Of a stretch of 64,000 bases of DNA, positions 26,508-34,982 are shown piece by piece. Both the position numbers and the translations under genes were made by a program. Every line of letters starts with the position of its first letter. Positions within the stretch are counted from its first letter, which is position 1. The notes beneath the pieces were generated by a model. That model was not told the origin of the DNA and ran no database searches. It worked only from the letters and a program-made list of their open reading frames with translations. This stretch comes from Vitreoscilla massiliensis (GTDB lineage: Bacteria > Pseudomonadota > Gammaproteobacteria > Burkholderiales > Neisseriaceae): the NCBI RefSeq assembly GCF_001457815.1, contig NZ_LN898217.1, forward strand, positions 282,642-346,641, written 5' to 3'.

Positions 26508-26882
26508 ATGCAAACCGTATTTGTGCAAATGCAGTTTTACTTATTGCTGTTGTTTTCGCTGATTGTGCCGGTGGCCATTTATGTGGGGCTGTTGTGGCGG
26601 CGGATGATTTCGCGCTATACCGTGTTGATTTTTGGTGTGGCCTTGCTGCTGATTTCTGGTGTGGACATTTACCTGTTGCAAGTGTTGGCGAACATGGCCA
26701 AAACCACCAGCTCGCATTGGGACAATACGGTGTTTTTATCGGAGGTGTCGCTGGCTTTGTATTTGCTGCCACTGACTTACGGCGGCATTGGGGTGAATTT
26801 GATTTCGCATGTGTTGATTCGCCATTTGAGCCGCGCTGAGCGGCGTTTTGAGCAAAAACATCCACCATCAGATGATGAATGA
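26508..26882 (+). CDS. small integral membrane protein, unknown function
   Basis: I do not recognise this gene. The ATG at 26508 gives 124 residues with GGTGGG upstream; a GTG at 26475 would add 11 residues. Three hydrophobic segments are seen (about residues 7-28, 37-58 and 73-98), followed by a charged tail (HLSRAERRFEQKHPPSDDE). The predicted topology is inner membrane with a cytosolic C-terminus. It stands alone between rpoC and the str operon, with a terminator after it. Confidence 0.7.
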   Translation: MQTVFVQMQFYLLLLFSLIVPVAIYVGLLWRRMISRYTVLIFGVALLLISGVDIYLLQVLANMAKTTSSHWDNTVFLSEVSLALYLLPLTYGGIGVNLISHVLIRHLSRAERRFEQKHPPSDDE

Positions 26883-26945
26883 AGTGGGAATGCACAGACA
26901 GGTGAGCCAGATTCAGCCTAAAGGGCAAATGTCTCCCACTAATTT

Positions 26946-26956
26946 TTACAGGCCGC
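26946..26956 (-). repeat. candidate DNA uptake sequence, single copy
   Basis: Exact TTACAGGCCGC between the small membrane-protein gene and the str operon promoter. Confidence 0.75.
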
Positions 26957-26972
26957 ATGTAATTGAAGCGTG

Positions 26973-27000
26973 CCCACTTTTTGCTGCTAAGTGGGTTTTC
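26973..27000 (+). terminator. intrinsic terminator upstream of the str operon
   Basis: CCCACTT (26973-26979) pairs with AAGTGGG (26989-26995), followed by TTTTC. It ends the small membrane-protein transcript. Confidence 0.7.
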
Positions 27001-27045
27001 TGCATCAAATTAAGTTAAAAAACAAGCGAATATCGGTGCGGGTAT

Positions 27046-27075
27046 TTGACGCGAGGCTTGAATAGCGTCTATAAT
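27046..27075 (+). promoter_or_regulatory. promoter of the str operon (rpsL)
   Basis: TTGACG (27046-27051), an 18-base spacer and TATAAT (27070-27075), then a GC-rich TCCGCCC start region. This is a strong, probably growth-rate-regulated promoter. A leader hairpin CTGGCA-TGG-TGCCAG (27086-27100) followed by TAGTTTTT could attenuate transcription before rpsL. Confidence 0.85.
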
Positions 27076-27125
27076 TCCGCCCTTGCTGGCATGGTGCCAG
27101 TAGTTTTTCAATGGGAACATAAGAA

Positions 27126-27497
27126 ATGCCAACTATCAATCAATTGGTACGCAAAGGTCGTCAAAAACCGATCTATGTGAACAAAGTACCTGCTTTGGAG
27201 GCTTGCCCTCAAAAACGTGGCGTGTGCACTCGTGTTTACACCACTACTCCTAAAAAACCTAACTCAGCTTTGCGTAAAGTTTGTAAAGTGCGTTTGACCA
27301 ACGGTTTCGAAGTGATTTCGTACATCGGTGGTGAAGGCCATAACTTGCAAGAGCACAGCGTGGTATTGATCCGCGGCGGTCGTGTAAAAGACTTGCCAGG
27401 TGTGCGTTACCATACTGTACGCGGTTCTTTGGACACTGCTGGTGTTAAAGACCGTAAACAAAGCCGTTCTAAATACGGTACAAAACGTCCTAAGTAA
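27126..27497 (+). CDS. rpsL: 30S ribosomal protein S12
   Basis: S12 lies at the decoding centre. The 123-residue protein begins MPTINQLVRKGR. Lys43 and Lys88, where streptomycin-resistance changes usually occur, are both wild type (TTPKKPNS and GRVKDLPGV), so no ribosomal streptomycin resistance is predicted from this gene. It is first in the str operon. Confidence 0.99.
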   Translation: MPTINQLVRKGRQKPIYVNKVPALEACPQKRGVCTRVYTTTPKKPNSALRKVCKVRLTNGFEVISYIGGEGHNLQEHSVVLIRGGRVKDLPGVRYHTVRGSLDTAGVKDRKQSRSKYGTKRPK

Positions 27498-27603
27498 TTG
27501 GCTTTTGACGTGGGCTGCCTGATGAAGGTAGTCGAGTAAGTGCTTATTTACATGAATAAGCCTGAGCAATGATGCTCAACTGAATAGAATTTAAGGAATT
27601 AAA

Positions 27604-28074
27604 ATGCCAAGACGTAGAGAAGTCCCTAAACGCGAGATTTTGCCTGATCCAAAATTCGGTAGCACCGAATTGTCTAAATTCATGAACGTTGTGATGATCG
27701 ACGGCAAAAAATCTGTTGCAGAGCGTATCGTTTACGGTGCTTTGGAACAAATCGAGAAAAAATCTGGTAAATCAGCTATCGAAGTATTCGAAACTGCTAT
27801 TGCTAACGCGAAACCAATCGTGGAAGTGAAGAGCCGCCGTGTCGGTGGTGCTAACTATCAAGTTCCCGTTGAAGTTCGTCCGTCACGTCGTTTGGCGTTG
27901 GCGATGCGTTGGGTACGCGATGCTGCTCGTAAACGTGGTGAAAAATCAATGGACTTGCGCTTGGCAGGTGAATTGATGGATGCGGCTGAAGGTCGTGGCG
28001 GTGCGTTGAAAAAACGTGAAGAAGTACACCGCATGGCTGAAGCGAACAAAGCGTTCTCTCACTTCCGTTTCTAA
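27604..28074 (+). CDS. rpsG: 30S ribosomal protein S7
   Basis: S7 starts assembly of the 30S head. The 156-residue protein begins MPRRREVPKREILPDP and has ARKRGEKSMDLRLAGELMDA, both canonical. It has an AAGGAA ribosome-binding site and is the second gene of the str operon, 18 bases before fusA. In E. coli S7 represses this operon; the 106-base rpsL-rpsG gap could hold such a target. Confidence 0.98.
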   Translation: MPRRREVPKREILPDPKFGSTELSKFMNVVMIDGKKSVAERIVYGALEQIEKKSGKSAIEVFETAIANAKPIVEVKSRRVGGANYQVPVEVRPSRRLALAMRWVRDAARKRGEKSMDLRLAGELMDAAEGRGGALKKREEVHRMAEANKAFSHFRF

Positions 28075-28092
28075 TTTAAAAAGGCGACAACC

Positions 28093-30198
28093 GTGGCTCG
28101 TAAAACCCCTATTTCGCGCTACCGTAATATCGGTATTAGCGCACATATTGACGCCGGTAAAACCACTACTTCAGAACGTATTTTGTTCTACACAGGCATG
28201 ACCCACAAATTGGGTGAGGTACATGACGGTGCAGCAACTACTGACTGGATGGAACAAGAGCAAGAGCGTGGTATTACCATTACCTCTGCAGCGGTAACCA
28301 CATTCTGGAAAGGTATGGGCGGCACATTGCCTGAATACCGTTTCAACGTGATTGACACCCCAGGACACGTAGACTTTACTGTAGAAGTAGAGCGTTCTAT
28401 GCGTGTATTGGACGGTGCAGTAATGGTTTACTGTGCAGTGGGTGGCGTACAACCGCAATCTGAAACTGTATGGCGCCAAGCCAACAAATACAAAGTGCCA
28501 CGTTTGGCATTTGTGAACAAAATGGACCGTCAAGGTGCTAACTTCTTCCGTGTGGTTGAGCAAATGGCCACTCGCCTGCGCGCTAACCCAGTACCAGTAG
28601 TGGTACCTATCGGTGCAGAAGACGGCTTCCAAGGCGTGGTTGACTTGTTGAAAATGAAAGCCATTTTGTGGAACGATGCCACTCAAGGTTTGACTTTCGA
28701 CTATGCTGACATTCCTGCTGATTTGGTAAGCGTTGCTGAAGAATGGCGTGAAAAAATGGTTGAAGCTGCGGCTGAAGCCACTGAAGACTTGATGGAAAAA
28801 TACTTGAGCGGCGAAACGCTGACTGAAGAAGAAATCGTGTCTGCTTTGCGTACTCGTACTTTGGCTGGCGAAATCCAACCTGTATTGTGTGGTTCTGCAT
28901 TTAAAAACAAAGGTGTACAACGCATGTTGGACGCGGTTGTTGAATACTTGCCAGCACCTACAGACATTCCTCCAGTAGCCGGTATTAATCCTAAAACTGA
29001 AGAAGCAGACAGCCGTGAAGCATCTGATGAAGAGAAATTCTCTGCGTTGGCATTCAAATTGATGAATGACAAATACGTGGGTCAATTGACTTTCATCCGT
29101 GTTTACTCAGGCGTGTTGAAGTCTGGTGATACTGTCATCAACTCTGTTAAAGGCACACGTGAACGTGTAGGCCGTTTGGTACAAATGAAAGCCAACGACC
29201 GTGACGAGATCGAAGAAGTACGTGCTGGTGACATCGCTGCTGCGATTGGTTTGAAAGACGTTACTACTGGTGAGACTTTGTGTGCTGAAGATGCTCCTAT
29301 CATCTTGGAACGCATGGAATTCCCAGAGCCAGTAATTCACGTTGCTGTTGAGCCAAAAACCAAAGCCGACCAAGAAAAAATGGGCTTGGCTTTGAACCGT
29401 TTGGCCAAAGAAGACCCTTCATTCCGTGTGAAAACCGATGAAGAATCTGGCCAAACCATCATCTCTGGTATGGGTGAATTGCACTTAGAGATCTTGGTTG
29501 ACCGTATGAAACGTGAGTTTGGCGTTGAAGCGGCCGTTGGTGCTCCTCAAGTGGCTTACCGTGAAACCATCCGCAAAGAAGTGGAAGTTGAAGGTAAACA
29601 CGTGAAACAATCTGGTGGTAAAGGTCAATACGGTCACGCAGTGATCAAAATGGAACCTTTGGAACCAGGTGGCGCAGGTTACGAATTTATCGACGAAATT
29701 AAAGGCGGTGTGATTCCTAAAGAATTCATCCCTTCAGTTGATAAAGGTATCCGTGATACTTTGAACAGCGGTGTATTGGCTGGCTATCCAGTAGTGGACG
29801 TTCGCGTGCGCTTGGTATTCGGTTCTTACCATGACGTTGACTCTTCGCAAATCGCGTTTGAGTTGGCCGGTTCTATGGCGTTTAAAGAAGGTATGCGTCG
29901 CGCAAACCCTTGCATCTTGGAACCAGTAATGGCTGTAGAAGTTGAAACCCCAGAAGACTACATGGGCGATGTGATGGGTGACTTGAACCGTCGTCGTGGT
30001 TTGGTATTGGGTATGGATGATGATGGTATCGGCGGCAAAAAAATCCGTGCAGAAGTGCCATTGTCTGAAATGTTTGGTTACTCTACTGATTTGCGTTCAG
30101 CTACTCAAGGTCGCGCAACATACTCTATGGAATTCAAAAAGTATGCTGAAGCACCAAACAACGTTGCTGAAAAAATCATGGAAAACCGCAAAGGTTAA
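28093..30198 (+). CDS. fusA: elongation factor G
   Basis: EF-G drives translocation with GTP. The 701-residue protein starts at GTG (28093) with AAGGCG upstream. It has the P-loop AHIDAGKTT, switch II DTPGHVDF and NKMD. The five-domain length is normal. A repeat pair separates it from the second tuf gene. Confidence 0.98.
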   Translation: MARKTPISRYRNIGISAHIDAGKTTTSERILFYTGMTHKLGEVHDGAATTDWMEQEQERGITITSAAVTTFWKGMGGTLPEYRFNVIDTPGHVDFTVEVERSMRVLDGAVMVYCAVGGVQPQSETVWRQANKYKVPRLAFVNKMDRQGANFFRVVEQMATRLRANPVPVVVPIGAEDGFQGVVDLLKMKAILWNDATQGLTFDYADIPADLVSVAEEWREKMVEAAAEATEDLMEKYLSGETLTEEEIVSALRTRTLAGEIQPVLCGSAFKNKGVQRMLDAVVEYLPAPTDIPPVAGINPKTEEADSREASDEEKFSALAFKLMNDKYVGQLTFIRVYSGVLKSGDTVINSVKGTRERVGRLVQMKANDRDEIEEVRAGDIAAAIGLKDVTTGETLCAEDAPIILERMEFPEPVIHVAVEPKTKADQEKMGLALNRLAKEDPSFRVKTDEESGQTIISGMGELHLEILVDRMKREFGVEAAVGAPQVAYRETIRKEVEVEGKHVKQSGGKGQYGHAVIKMEPLEPGGAGYEFIDEIKGGVIPKEFIPSVDKGIRDTLNSGVLAGYPVVDVRVRLVFGSYHDVDSSQIAFELAGSMAFKEGMRRANPCILEPVMAVEVETPEDYMGDVMGDLNRRRGLVLGMDDDGIGGKKIRAEVPLSEMFGYSTDLRSATQGRATYSMEFKKYAEAPNNVAEKIMENRKG

Positions 30199-30211
30199 TT
30201 TTTAACGAATC

Positions 30212-30240
30212 AAGCGGCCTGTAAAGCTTACAGGCCGCTT
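30212..30240. repeat. inverted candidate uptake-sequence pair between fusA and tuf
   Basis: AAGCGGCCTGTAA and TTACAGGCCGCTT around AGC form a stable stem. No T run follows, so it is more likely an mRNA-stability or processing hairpin than a full terminator. It is the only exact pair I found between 27.1 and 45.3 kb. Confidence 0.85.
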
Positions 30241-30277
30241 ACTGAAGATTCATTGTTCTTTAAAAGGAATTAGTCAA

Positions 30278-31468
30278 ATGGCTAAAGAAAAGTTTGAACG
30301 CAGTAAACCACACGTAAACGTGGGCACAATCGGTCACGTTGACCATGGTAAAACTACTTTGACTGCTGCTTTGTGCACAGTATTGTCTAAAGCATTTGGT
30401 GGTGCTGCTAAAGCCTACGATCAAATCGACAACGCGCCTGAAGAAAAAGCACGTGGTATTACCATCAACACTTCACACGTTGAATACGAAACAGAAACTC
30501 GCCACTACGCTCACGTAGACTGTCCAGGACACGCCGACTATGTTAAAAACATGATCACTGGCGCGGCTCAAATGGATGGCGCGATTTTGGTATGTTCAGC
30601 TGCTGATGGTCCTATGCCACAAACTCGTGAACACATCTTGTTGGGTCGCCAAGTAGGTGTACCTTACATCTTGGTATTCATGAACAAATGTGACATGGTT
30701 GACGACGAAGAGTTGTTGGAATTGGTTGAAATGGAAATCCGTGACTTGTTGTCAAGCTACGACTTCCCAGGCGACGACTGCCCAATCATCAAAGGTTCTG
30801 CATTGAAAGCCTTGGAAGGCGACCAATCAGCAATCGGCGAACCAGCAATCTTGGAATTGGCTGCGGCTTTGGATTCTTACATCCCAACTCCAGAACGTGC
30901 TGTTGACAAACCATTCTTGTTGCCTATCGAAGACGTATTCTCTATCTCTGGTCGCGGTACTGTAGTGACTGGTCGTATCGAACGCGGTATCGTAAAAGTA
31001 GGCGAAGAGATCGAAATCGTTGGTTTGAAAGACACTGTTAAAACCACTTGTACCGGTGTGGAAATGTTCCGCAAATTGTTGGACGAAGGTCAAGCTGGTG
31101 ACAACGTAGGTGTGTTGTTGCGTGGTACCAAACGTGAAGACGTTGAACGTGGTCAAGTATTGGCTAAACCAGGCACCATCAAACCACACACTACATTCAC
31201 TGCTGAAGTGTATGTATTGTCTAAAGAAGAAGGTGGCCGTCATACTCCATTCTTCGCTAACTACCGTCCACAGTTCTACTTCCGTACAACTGACGTAACT
31301 GGTGCAGTTACTTTGGGTGAAGGCGTAGAAATGGTAATGCCAGGTGAAAACGTATCAATCACTGTAGAGTTGATTGCGCCTATCGCCATGGAAGATGGTT
31401 TGCGCTTCGCGATTCGCGAAGGTGGTCGTACCGTTGGTGCAGGTGTTGTCGCTTCTGTAATCAAATAA
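30278..31468 (+). CDS. tufB: elongation factor Tu, second copy
   Basis: The protein is identical over 396 residues to the copy at 12908. DNA identity is complete across 30332-31449 (1118 bp), while the first 18 codons and the last few codons carry silent differences. It has its own AAAGGAA site and sits in the usual str-operon position after fusA, before rpsJ. The letter is by position only; E. coli would call the str copy tufA. Confidence 0.98.
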   Translation: MAKEKFERSKPHVNVGTIGHVDHGKTTLTAALCTVLSKAFGGAAKAYDQIDNAPEEKARGITINTSHVEYETETRHYAHVDCPGHADYVKNMITGAAQMDGAILVCSAADGPMPQTREHILLGRQVGVPYILVFMNKCDMVDDEELLELVEMEIRDLLSSYDFPGDDCPIIKGSALKALEGDQSAIGEPAILELAAALDSYIPTPERAVDKPFLLPIEDVFSISGRGTVVTGRIERGIVKVGEEIEIVGLKDTVKTTCTGVEMFRKLLDEGQAGDNVGVLLRGTKREDVERGQVLAKPGTIKPHTTFTAEVYVLSKEEGGRHTPFFANYRPQFYFRTTDVTGAVTLGEGVEMVMPGENVSITVELIAPIAMEDGLRFAIREGGRTVGAGVVASVIK

Positions 31469-31483
31469 TTTAGGAATATTGAG

Positions 31484-31795
31484 ATGAAAAACCAAAAAAT
31501 CCGTATTCGCTTGAAAGCCTATGATTACAGCTTGATCGATCATTCTGCTCAAGAGATCGTTGAAACTGCTAAACGTACTGGTGCTGTGGTTAAAGGTCCA
31601 ATTCCTTTGCCTACAAAAATCGAACGTTTCAACATTTTGCGTTCTCCTCACGTGAATAAAACTTCTCGTGAACAGTTGGAAATCCGCACTCACTTGCGTT
31701 TGATGGATATCGTTGATTGGACTGATAAAACCACCGATGCATTGATGAAATTGGACTTGCCTGCAGGCGTGGATGTTGAAATTAAAGTACAATAA
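31484..31795 (+). CDS. rpsJ: 30S ribosomal protein S10 / NusE
   Basis: S10 is a 30S head protein and, as NusE, an antitermination factor. The 103-residue protein has RIRLKAYDYSLIDHSAQEIVETAKRTGA and LPAGVDVEIKVQ, both canonical. It follows tuf by 15 bases and so is cotranscribed with the str genes. A strong terminator and a new promoter lie between it and rplC, so here the S10 cluster is split after its first gene. Confidence 0.98.
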   Translation: MKNQKIRIRLKAYDYSLIDHSAQEIVETAKRTGAVVKGPIPLPTKIERFNILRSPHVNKTSREQLEIRTHLRLMDIVDWTDKTTDALMKLDLPAGVDVEIKVQ

Positions 31796-31828
31796 TCACA
31801 CTTGCTAACAATATTTTAATTTAAAACA

Positions 31829-31858
31829 TTGATTTAAATTGGAGTGTTGTAGTATGAT
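31829..31858 (+). promoter_or_regulatory. candidate promoter of rplC
   Basis: TTGATT (31829-31834), an 18-base spacer and TATGAT (31853-31858). Transcription would begin inside the terminator hairpin that starts at 31861, so the new RNA would lack the complete 5' arm. Confidence 0.6.
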
Positions 31859-31860
31859 TG

Positions 31861-31896
31861 CGAACTCAGCAAATTTTTGCTGAGTTCGTTTTTTTA
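31861..31896 (+). terminator. intrinsic terminator after rpsJ
   Basis: CGAACTCAGCA and TGCTGAGTTCG form an 11-bp stem with extra A/T pairs, followed by a run of T. Confidence 0.88.
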
Positions 31897-31943
31897 TTAC
31901 TGCCAATCAATCGTAATTGGCGCCTTTATATTAAGGAATAAAC

Positions 31944-32579
31944 ATGAGTTTAGGTCTGGTAGGGCGCAAAGTAGGCATGACTCGCGTGTTCGACGAACAG
32001 GGTGCATCTGTTCCAGTAACCGTGTTGGAAATGACTGCTAACCGCGTCACTCAGGTTAAAACCAAAGACACTGATGGCTATGAAGCTGTTCAAGTGGCAT
32101 TTGGTTCAAAAAAAGCGAATCGCGTTAATAAAGCAGAAGCTGGTCACTTTGCAAAAGCAGGTGTGGAAGCTGGTGCTGGTTTAATCGAATTCGCAATCGA
32201 AGCTGGTGAATTGAAAGCTGGCGACGTAATCGAAGTATCTATGTTTGAAGCAGGTCAGTTGGTAGACATCACTGGCACTTCTAAAGGTAAAGGCTTTGCC
32301 GGTACCATCAAACGTCATAATTTCGATTCTCAACGTACTTCTCACGGTAACTCACGTTCTCACCGTGTGCCAGGTTCTATTGGTCAAGCACAAGACCCAG
32401 GTCGCGTGTTTAAAGGTCAACGCATGGCCGGTCAATATGGCAACACCAAATCAACTGTACAAAACTTAGTGGTTGTACGTGTTGATGCAGAACGCAACTT
32501 ACTGTTGGTAAAAGGTGCAGTACCTGGCGCGATTAACAGCGATGTCGTGGTACGTCCTAGTGTGAAAGCGGGTGCGTAA
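31944..32579 (+). CDS. rplC: 50S ribosomal protein L3
   Basis: L3 helps form the peptidyl-transferase region. The 211-residue protein begins MSLGLVGRKVGMTRVF and has KGKGFAGTIKRHNF and SIGQAQDPGRVFKGQRMAG, both canonical. It has an AAGGAAT site. The stop overlaps the rplD ATG by one base. Confidence 0.98.
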   Translation: MSLGLVGRKVGMTRVFDEQGASVPVTVLEMTANRVTQVKTKDTDGYEAVQVAFGSKKANRVNKAEAGHFAKAGVEAGAGLIEFAIEAGELKAGDVIEVSMFEAGQLVDITGTSKGKGFAGTIKRHNFDSQRTSHGNSRSHRVPGSIGQAQDPGRVFKGQRMAGQYGNTKSTVQNLVVVRVDAERNLLLVKGAVPGAINSDVVVRPSVKAGA

Positions 32580-33199
32580 TGGAATTGAAATTAATCAACG
32601 CTAACGGCGAAGTTGCAGGCAATGTAGCTGCTTCTGATGCTTTGTTTGGCCGTGAATACAACGAAGCTTTGGTACACCAATTGGTAACTGCTTACTTGGC
32701 GAATGCTCGCTCAGGTAACCGTGCCCAAAAAACCCGTGCCGAAGTACACCACTCTACCAAAAAGCCTTGGCGTCAAAAAGGTACCGGTCGCGCGCGTTCT
32801 GGTATGACTTCGTCTCCAATCTGGCGTAAAGGTGGCCGTGCGTTCCCTAACAAACCTGATGAGAACTTCACTCAAAAAGTGAACCGTAAAATGTATCGCG
32901 CTGGTATGGCGACCATTTTGTCTCAATTGGTTCGTGACGACCGTTTGGTAGTGGTTGAAGATTTGACCGTTGACTCTCCAAAAACCAAAGCTTTTGCTGA
33001 ACAAGTGAAAAACTTGGGTATGGATCAAGTATTGTTCTTGACCAAACAATTGGATGAAAACGTATTTTTATCTAGCCGTAACTTGCACAACGTTTTGGTT
33101 TTGGAAGCTCAACAAGCAGATCCTTACAGCTTATTGCGCTTTAAGAAAGTTGTTGTAACCAAAGAAGCGGTTGCACAATTAGAGGAGCAATGGGCATGA
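32579..33199 (+). CDS. rplD: 50S ribosomal protein L4
   Basis: L4 lines the exit tunnel and in E. coli represses the S10 operon. The 206-residue protein has the tunnel-loop segment KKPWRQKGTGRARSG and SPIWRKGGRAFPN. Start and stop overlap rplC and rplW, so translation is coupled. Confidence 0.98.
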   Translation: MELKLINANGEVAGNVAASDALFGREYNEALVHQLVTAYLANARSGNRAQKTRAEVHHSTKKPWRQKGTGRARSGMTSSPIWRKGGRAFPNKPDENFTQKVNRKMYRAGMATILSQLVRDDRLVVVEDLTVDSPKTKAFAEQVKNLGMDQVLFLTKQLDENVFLSSRNLHNVLVLEAQQADPYSLLRFKKVVVTKEAVAQLEEQWA

Positions 33200-33507
33200 A
33201 TCAAGAACGTTTAATGAAAGTGATTCTGGCACCTGTTGTTTCAGAAAAAAGTAACATGATTGCTGAAAAACGCAACCAAATGACTTTTAAAGTGTTGCCT
33301 AATGCAACCAAAACTGAAATCAAAGCTGCTGTTGAATTGTTGTTCGGTGTTCAAGTTGCCTCTGTGACTACCACTACTACCAAAGGCAAGCAAAAACGCT
33401 TTGGTCGTACTATGGGTAAACGCAGCGACGTGAAAAAAGCGTATGTTAGCTTGGTTGAAGGTCAGCAATTAGACCTTGAAGCAGCAGCTGCCGCTTCTGC
33501 AGAATAA
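33196..33507 (+). CDS. rplW: 50S ribosomal protein L23
   Basis: L23 is at the tunnel exit and binds SRP and trigger factor. I place the start at ATG 33196 (MNQERLMKVILAPVVSEKS, 103 residues), eight bases after GGAG; ATG 33190 lies too close to that site. It overlaps the rplD stop. Confidence 0.96.
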   Translation: MNQERLMKVILAPVVSEKSNMIAEKRNQMTFKVLPNATKTEIKAAVELLFGVQVASVTTTTTKGKQKRFGRTMGKRSDVKKAYVSLVEGQQLDLEAAAAASAE

Positions 33508-33518
33508 GGAAAAGTATA

Positions 33519-34352
33519 ATGGCTATTGTTAAAATGAAGCCGACTTCTGCTGGCCGTCGCGGCATGGTCCGTGTAGTCACTGAAGGTCTGCACAAAGGTG
33601 CTCCTTATGCTCCTTTGTTAGAAAAACAAAACTCTACCGCTGGTCGTAACAATGGTGGTCGTATCACTACCCGTCATAAAGGTGGTGGTCACAAACATCA
33701 TTACCGTATTGTTGACTTCAAACGCAACAAAGATGCGATCCCAGCGACTGTTGAACGCATTGAATACGATCCAAACCGTACTGCGCACATCGCATTGTTG
33801 TGCTATGCAGATGGTGAGCGTCGTTACATCATTGCTCCTCGTGGTTTGAAAGTCGGCGCTAAAGTTGTTTCTGGTTCTGAAGCTGCGATTAAAGTAGGCA
33901 ATGCTTTGCCTATTCGCAACATCCCAGTTGGTACGACTATCCACTGTATCGAAATGAAACCAGGTAAAGGCGCGCAAATTGCACGTTCTGCTGGTACTTC
34001 TGCGATGTTATTGGCACGTGAAGGCATCTACGCTCAATTGCGTTTGCGTTCAGGTGAAATTCGTAAAATCCACGTTGATTGCCGTGCAACCATCGGTGAA
34101 GTGGGTAACGAAGAACAAAGCTTGAAGAAAATCGGTAAAGCTGGTGCTAATCGCTGGAAAGGCATTCGTCCTACCGTACGCGGTGTGGTAATGAATCCAG
34201 TGGATCACCCACACGGTGGTGGTGAAGGTCGTACCGGTGAAGGTCGTGAGCCAGTTAGCCCATGGGGTACTCCAGCTAAAGGCTACCGCACCCGTAGCAA
34301 CAAACGCACGAATAATATGATTGTTCGTCGCCGCTTTTCAAATAAAGGGTAA
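33519..34352 (+). CDS. rplB: 50S ribosomal protein L2
   Basis: L2 is needed for subunit joining and peptidyl-transferase function. The 277-residue protein has RNNGGRITTRHKGGGHKHHYR and the universally conserved C-terminal MNPVDHPHGGGEGR motif containing the key histidine. It lies 11 bases after rplW in the S10 cluster and 4 bases before rpsS. Confidence 0.99.
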   Translation: MAIVKMKPTSAGRRGMVRVVTEGLHKGAPYAPLLEKQNSTAGRNNGGRITTRHKGGGHKHHYRIVDFKRNKDAIPATVERIEYDPNRTAHIALLCYADGERRYIIAPRGLKVGAKVVSGSEAAIKVGNALPIRNIPVGTTIHCIEMKPGKGAQIARSAGTSAMLLAREGIYAQLRLRSGEIRKIHVDCRATIGEVGNEEQSLKKIGKAGANRWKGIRPTVRGVVMNPVDHPHGGGEGRTGEGREPVSPWGTPAKGYRTRSNKRTNNMIVRRRFSNKG

Positions 34353-34356
34353 TTAG

Positions 34357-34632
34357 ATGGCACGTTCATTGAAAAAAGGTCCTTACGTAGACCTGCACTT
34401 GCTGAAAAAAGTTGATACAGCACGTGCAAGCAGCGACAAACGTCCAATCAAAACTTGGTCACGTCGTTCTACCATTTTGCCTGACTTTATTGGTTTAACC
34501 ATTGCTGTACACAACGGCCGTACTCACGTACCTGTATACATCAGCGATAACATGGTTGGTCACAAATTGGGCGAATTCTCTTTCACTCGCACTTTTAAAG
34601 GCCACTTGGCTGATAAAAAAGCTAAGAAATAA
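34357..34632 (+). CDS. rpsS: 30S ribosomal protein S19
   Basis: S19 contacts the 30S head and intersubunit bridge. The 91-residue protein begins MARSLKKGPYVDLHLLKK and has HNGRTHVPVYISDNMVGHKLGEF (read as conserved blocks), the family signature. Confidence 0.98.
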   Translation: MARSLKKGPYVDLHLLKKVDTARASSDKRPIKTWSRRSTILPDFIGLTIAVHNGRTHVPVYISDNMVGHKLGEFSFTRTFKGHLADKKAKK

Positions 34633-34643
34633 GGAGTGAATAG

Positions 34644-34973
34644 ATGAAAGTATCTGCACAACACAAAAATGCACGCATTTCAGCGCAAAAAGCTCGCTTG
34701 ATCGCTGACTTGATTCGTGGCAAAGATGTTGCTTCCGCTTTGACTATTTTGCAATTTGCACCACAAAAAGCAGCTGAATTGACTAAAAAAGTTTTGGATT
34801 CTGCTATTGCAAATGCTGAACACAATGACGGCGCTGACATTGATGAATTGAAAGTGGTTGAAATTTTCGTTGACAAAGGCCCTAGCTTGAAACGTTTCTC
34901 AGCTCGTGCTAAAGGTCGCGGTAACCGCATTGAAAAACAAACTTGTCACATCACTGTGACCGTTGGTAATTAA
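34644..34973 (+). CDS. rplV: 50S ribosomal protein L22
   Basis: L22 forms part of the exit tunnel, near the macrolide site. The 109-residue protein has QKARLIADLIRGK and the beta-hairpin region SLKRFSARAKGRGNRI without insertions or deletions of the kind that give macrolide resistance. Confidence 0.98.
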   Translation: MKVSAQHKNARISAQKARLIADLIRGKDVASALTILQFAPQKAAELTKKVLDSAIANAEHNDGADIDELKVVEIFVDKGPSLKRFSARAKGRGNRIEKQTCHITVTVGN

Positions 34974-34982
34974 GGAAAAACA

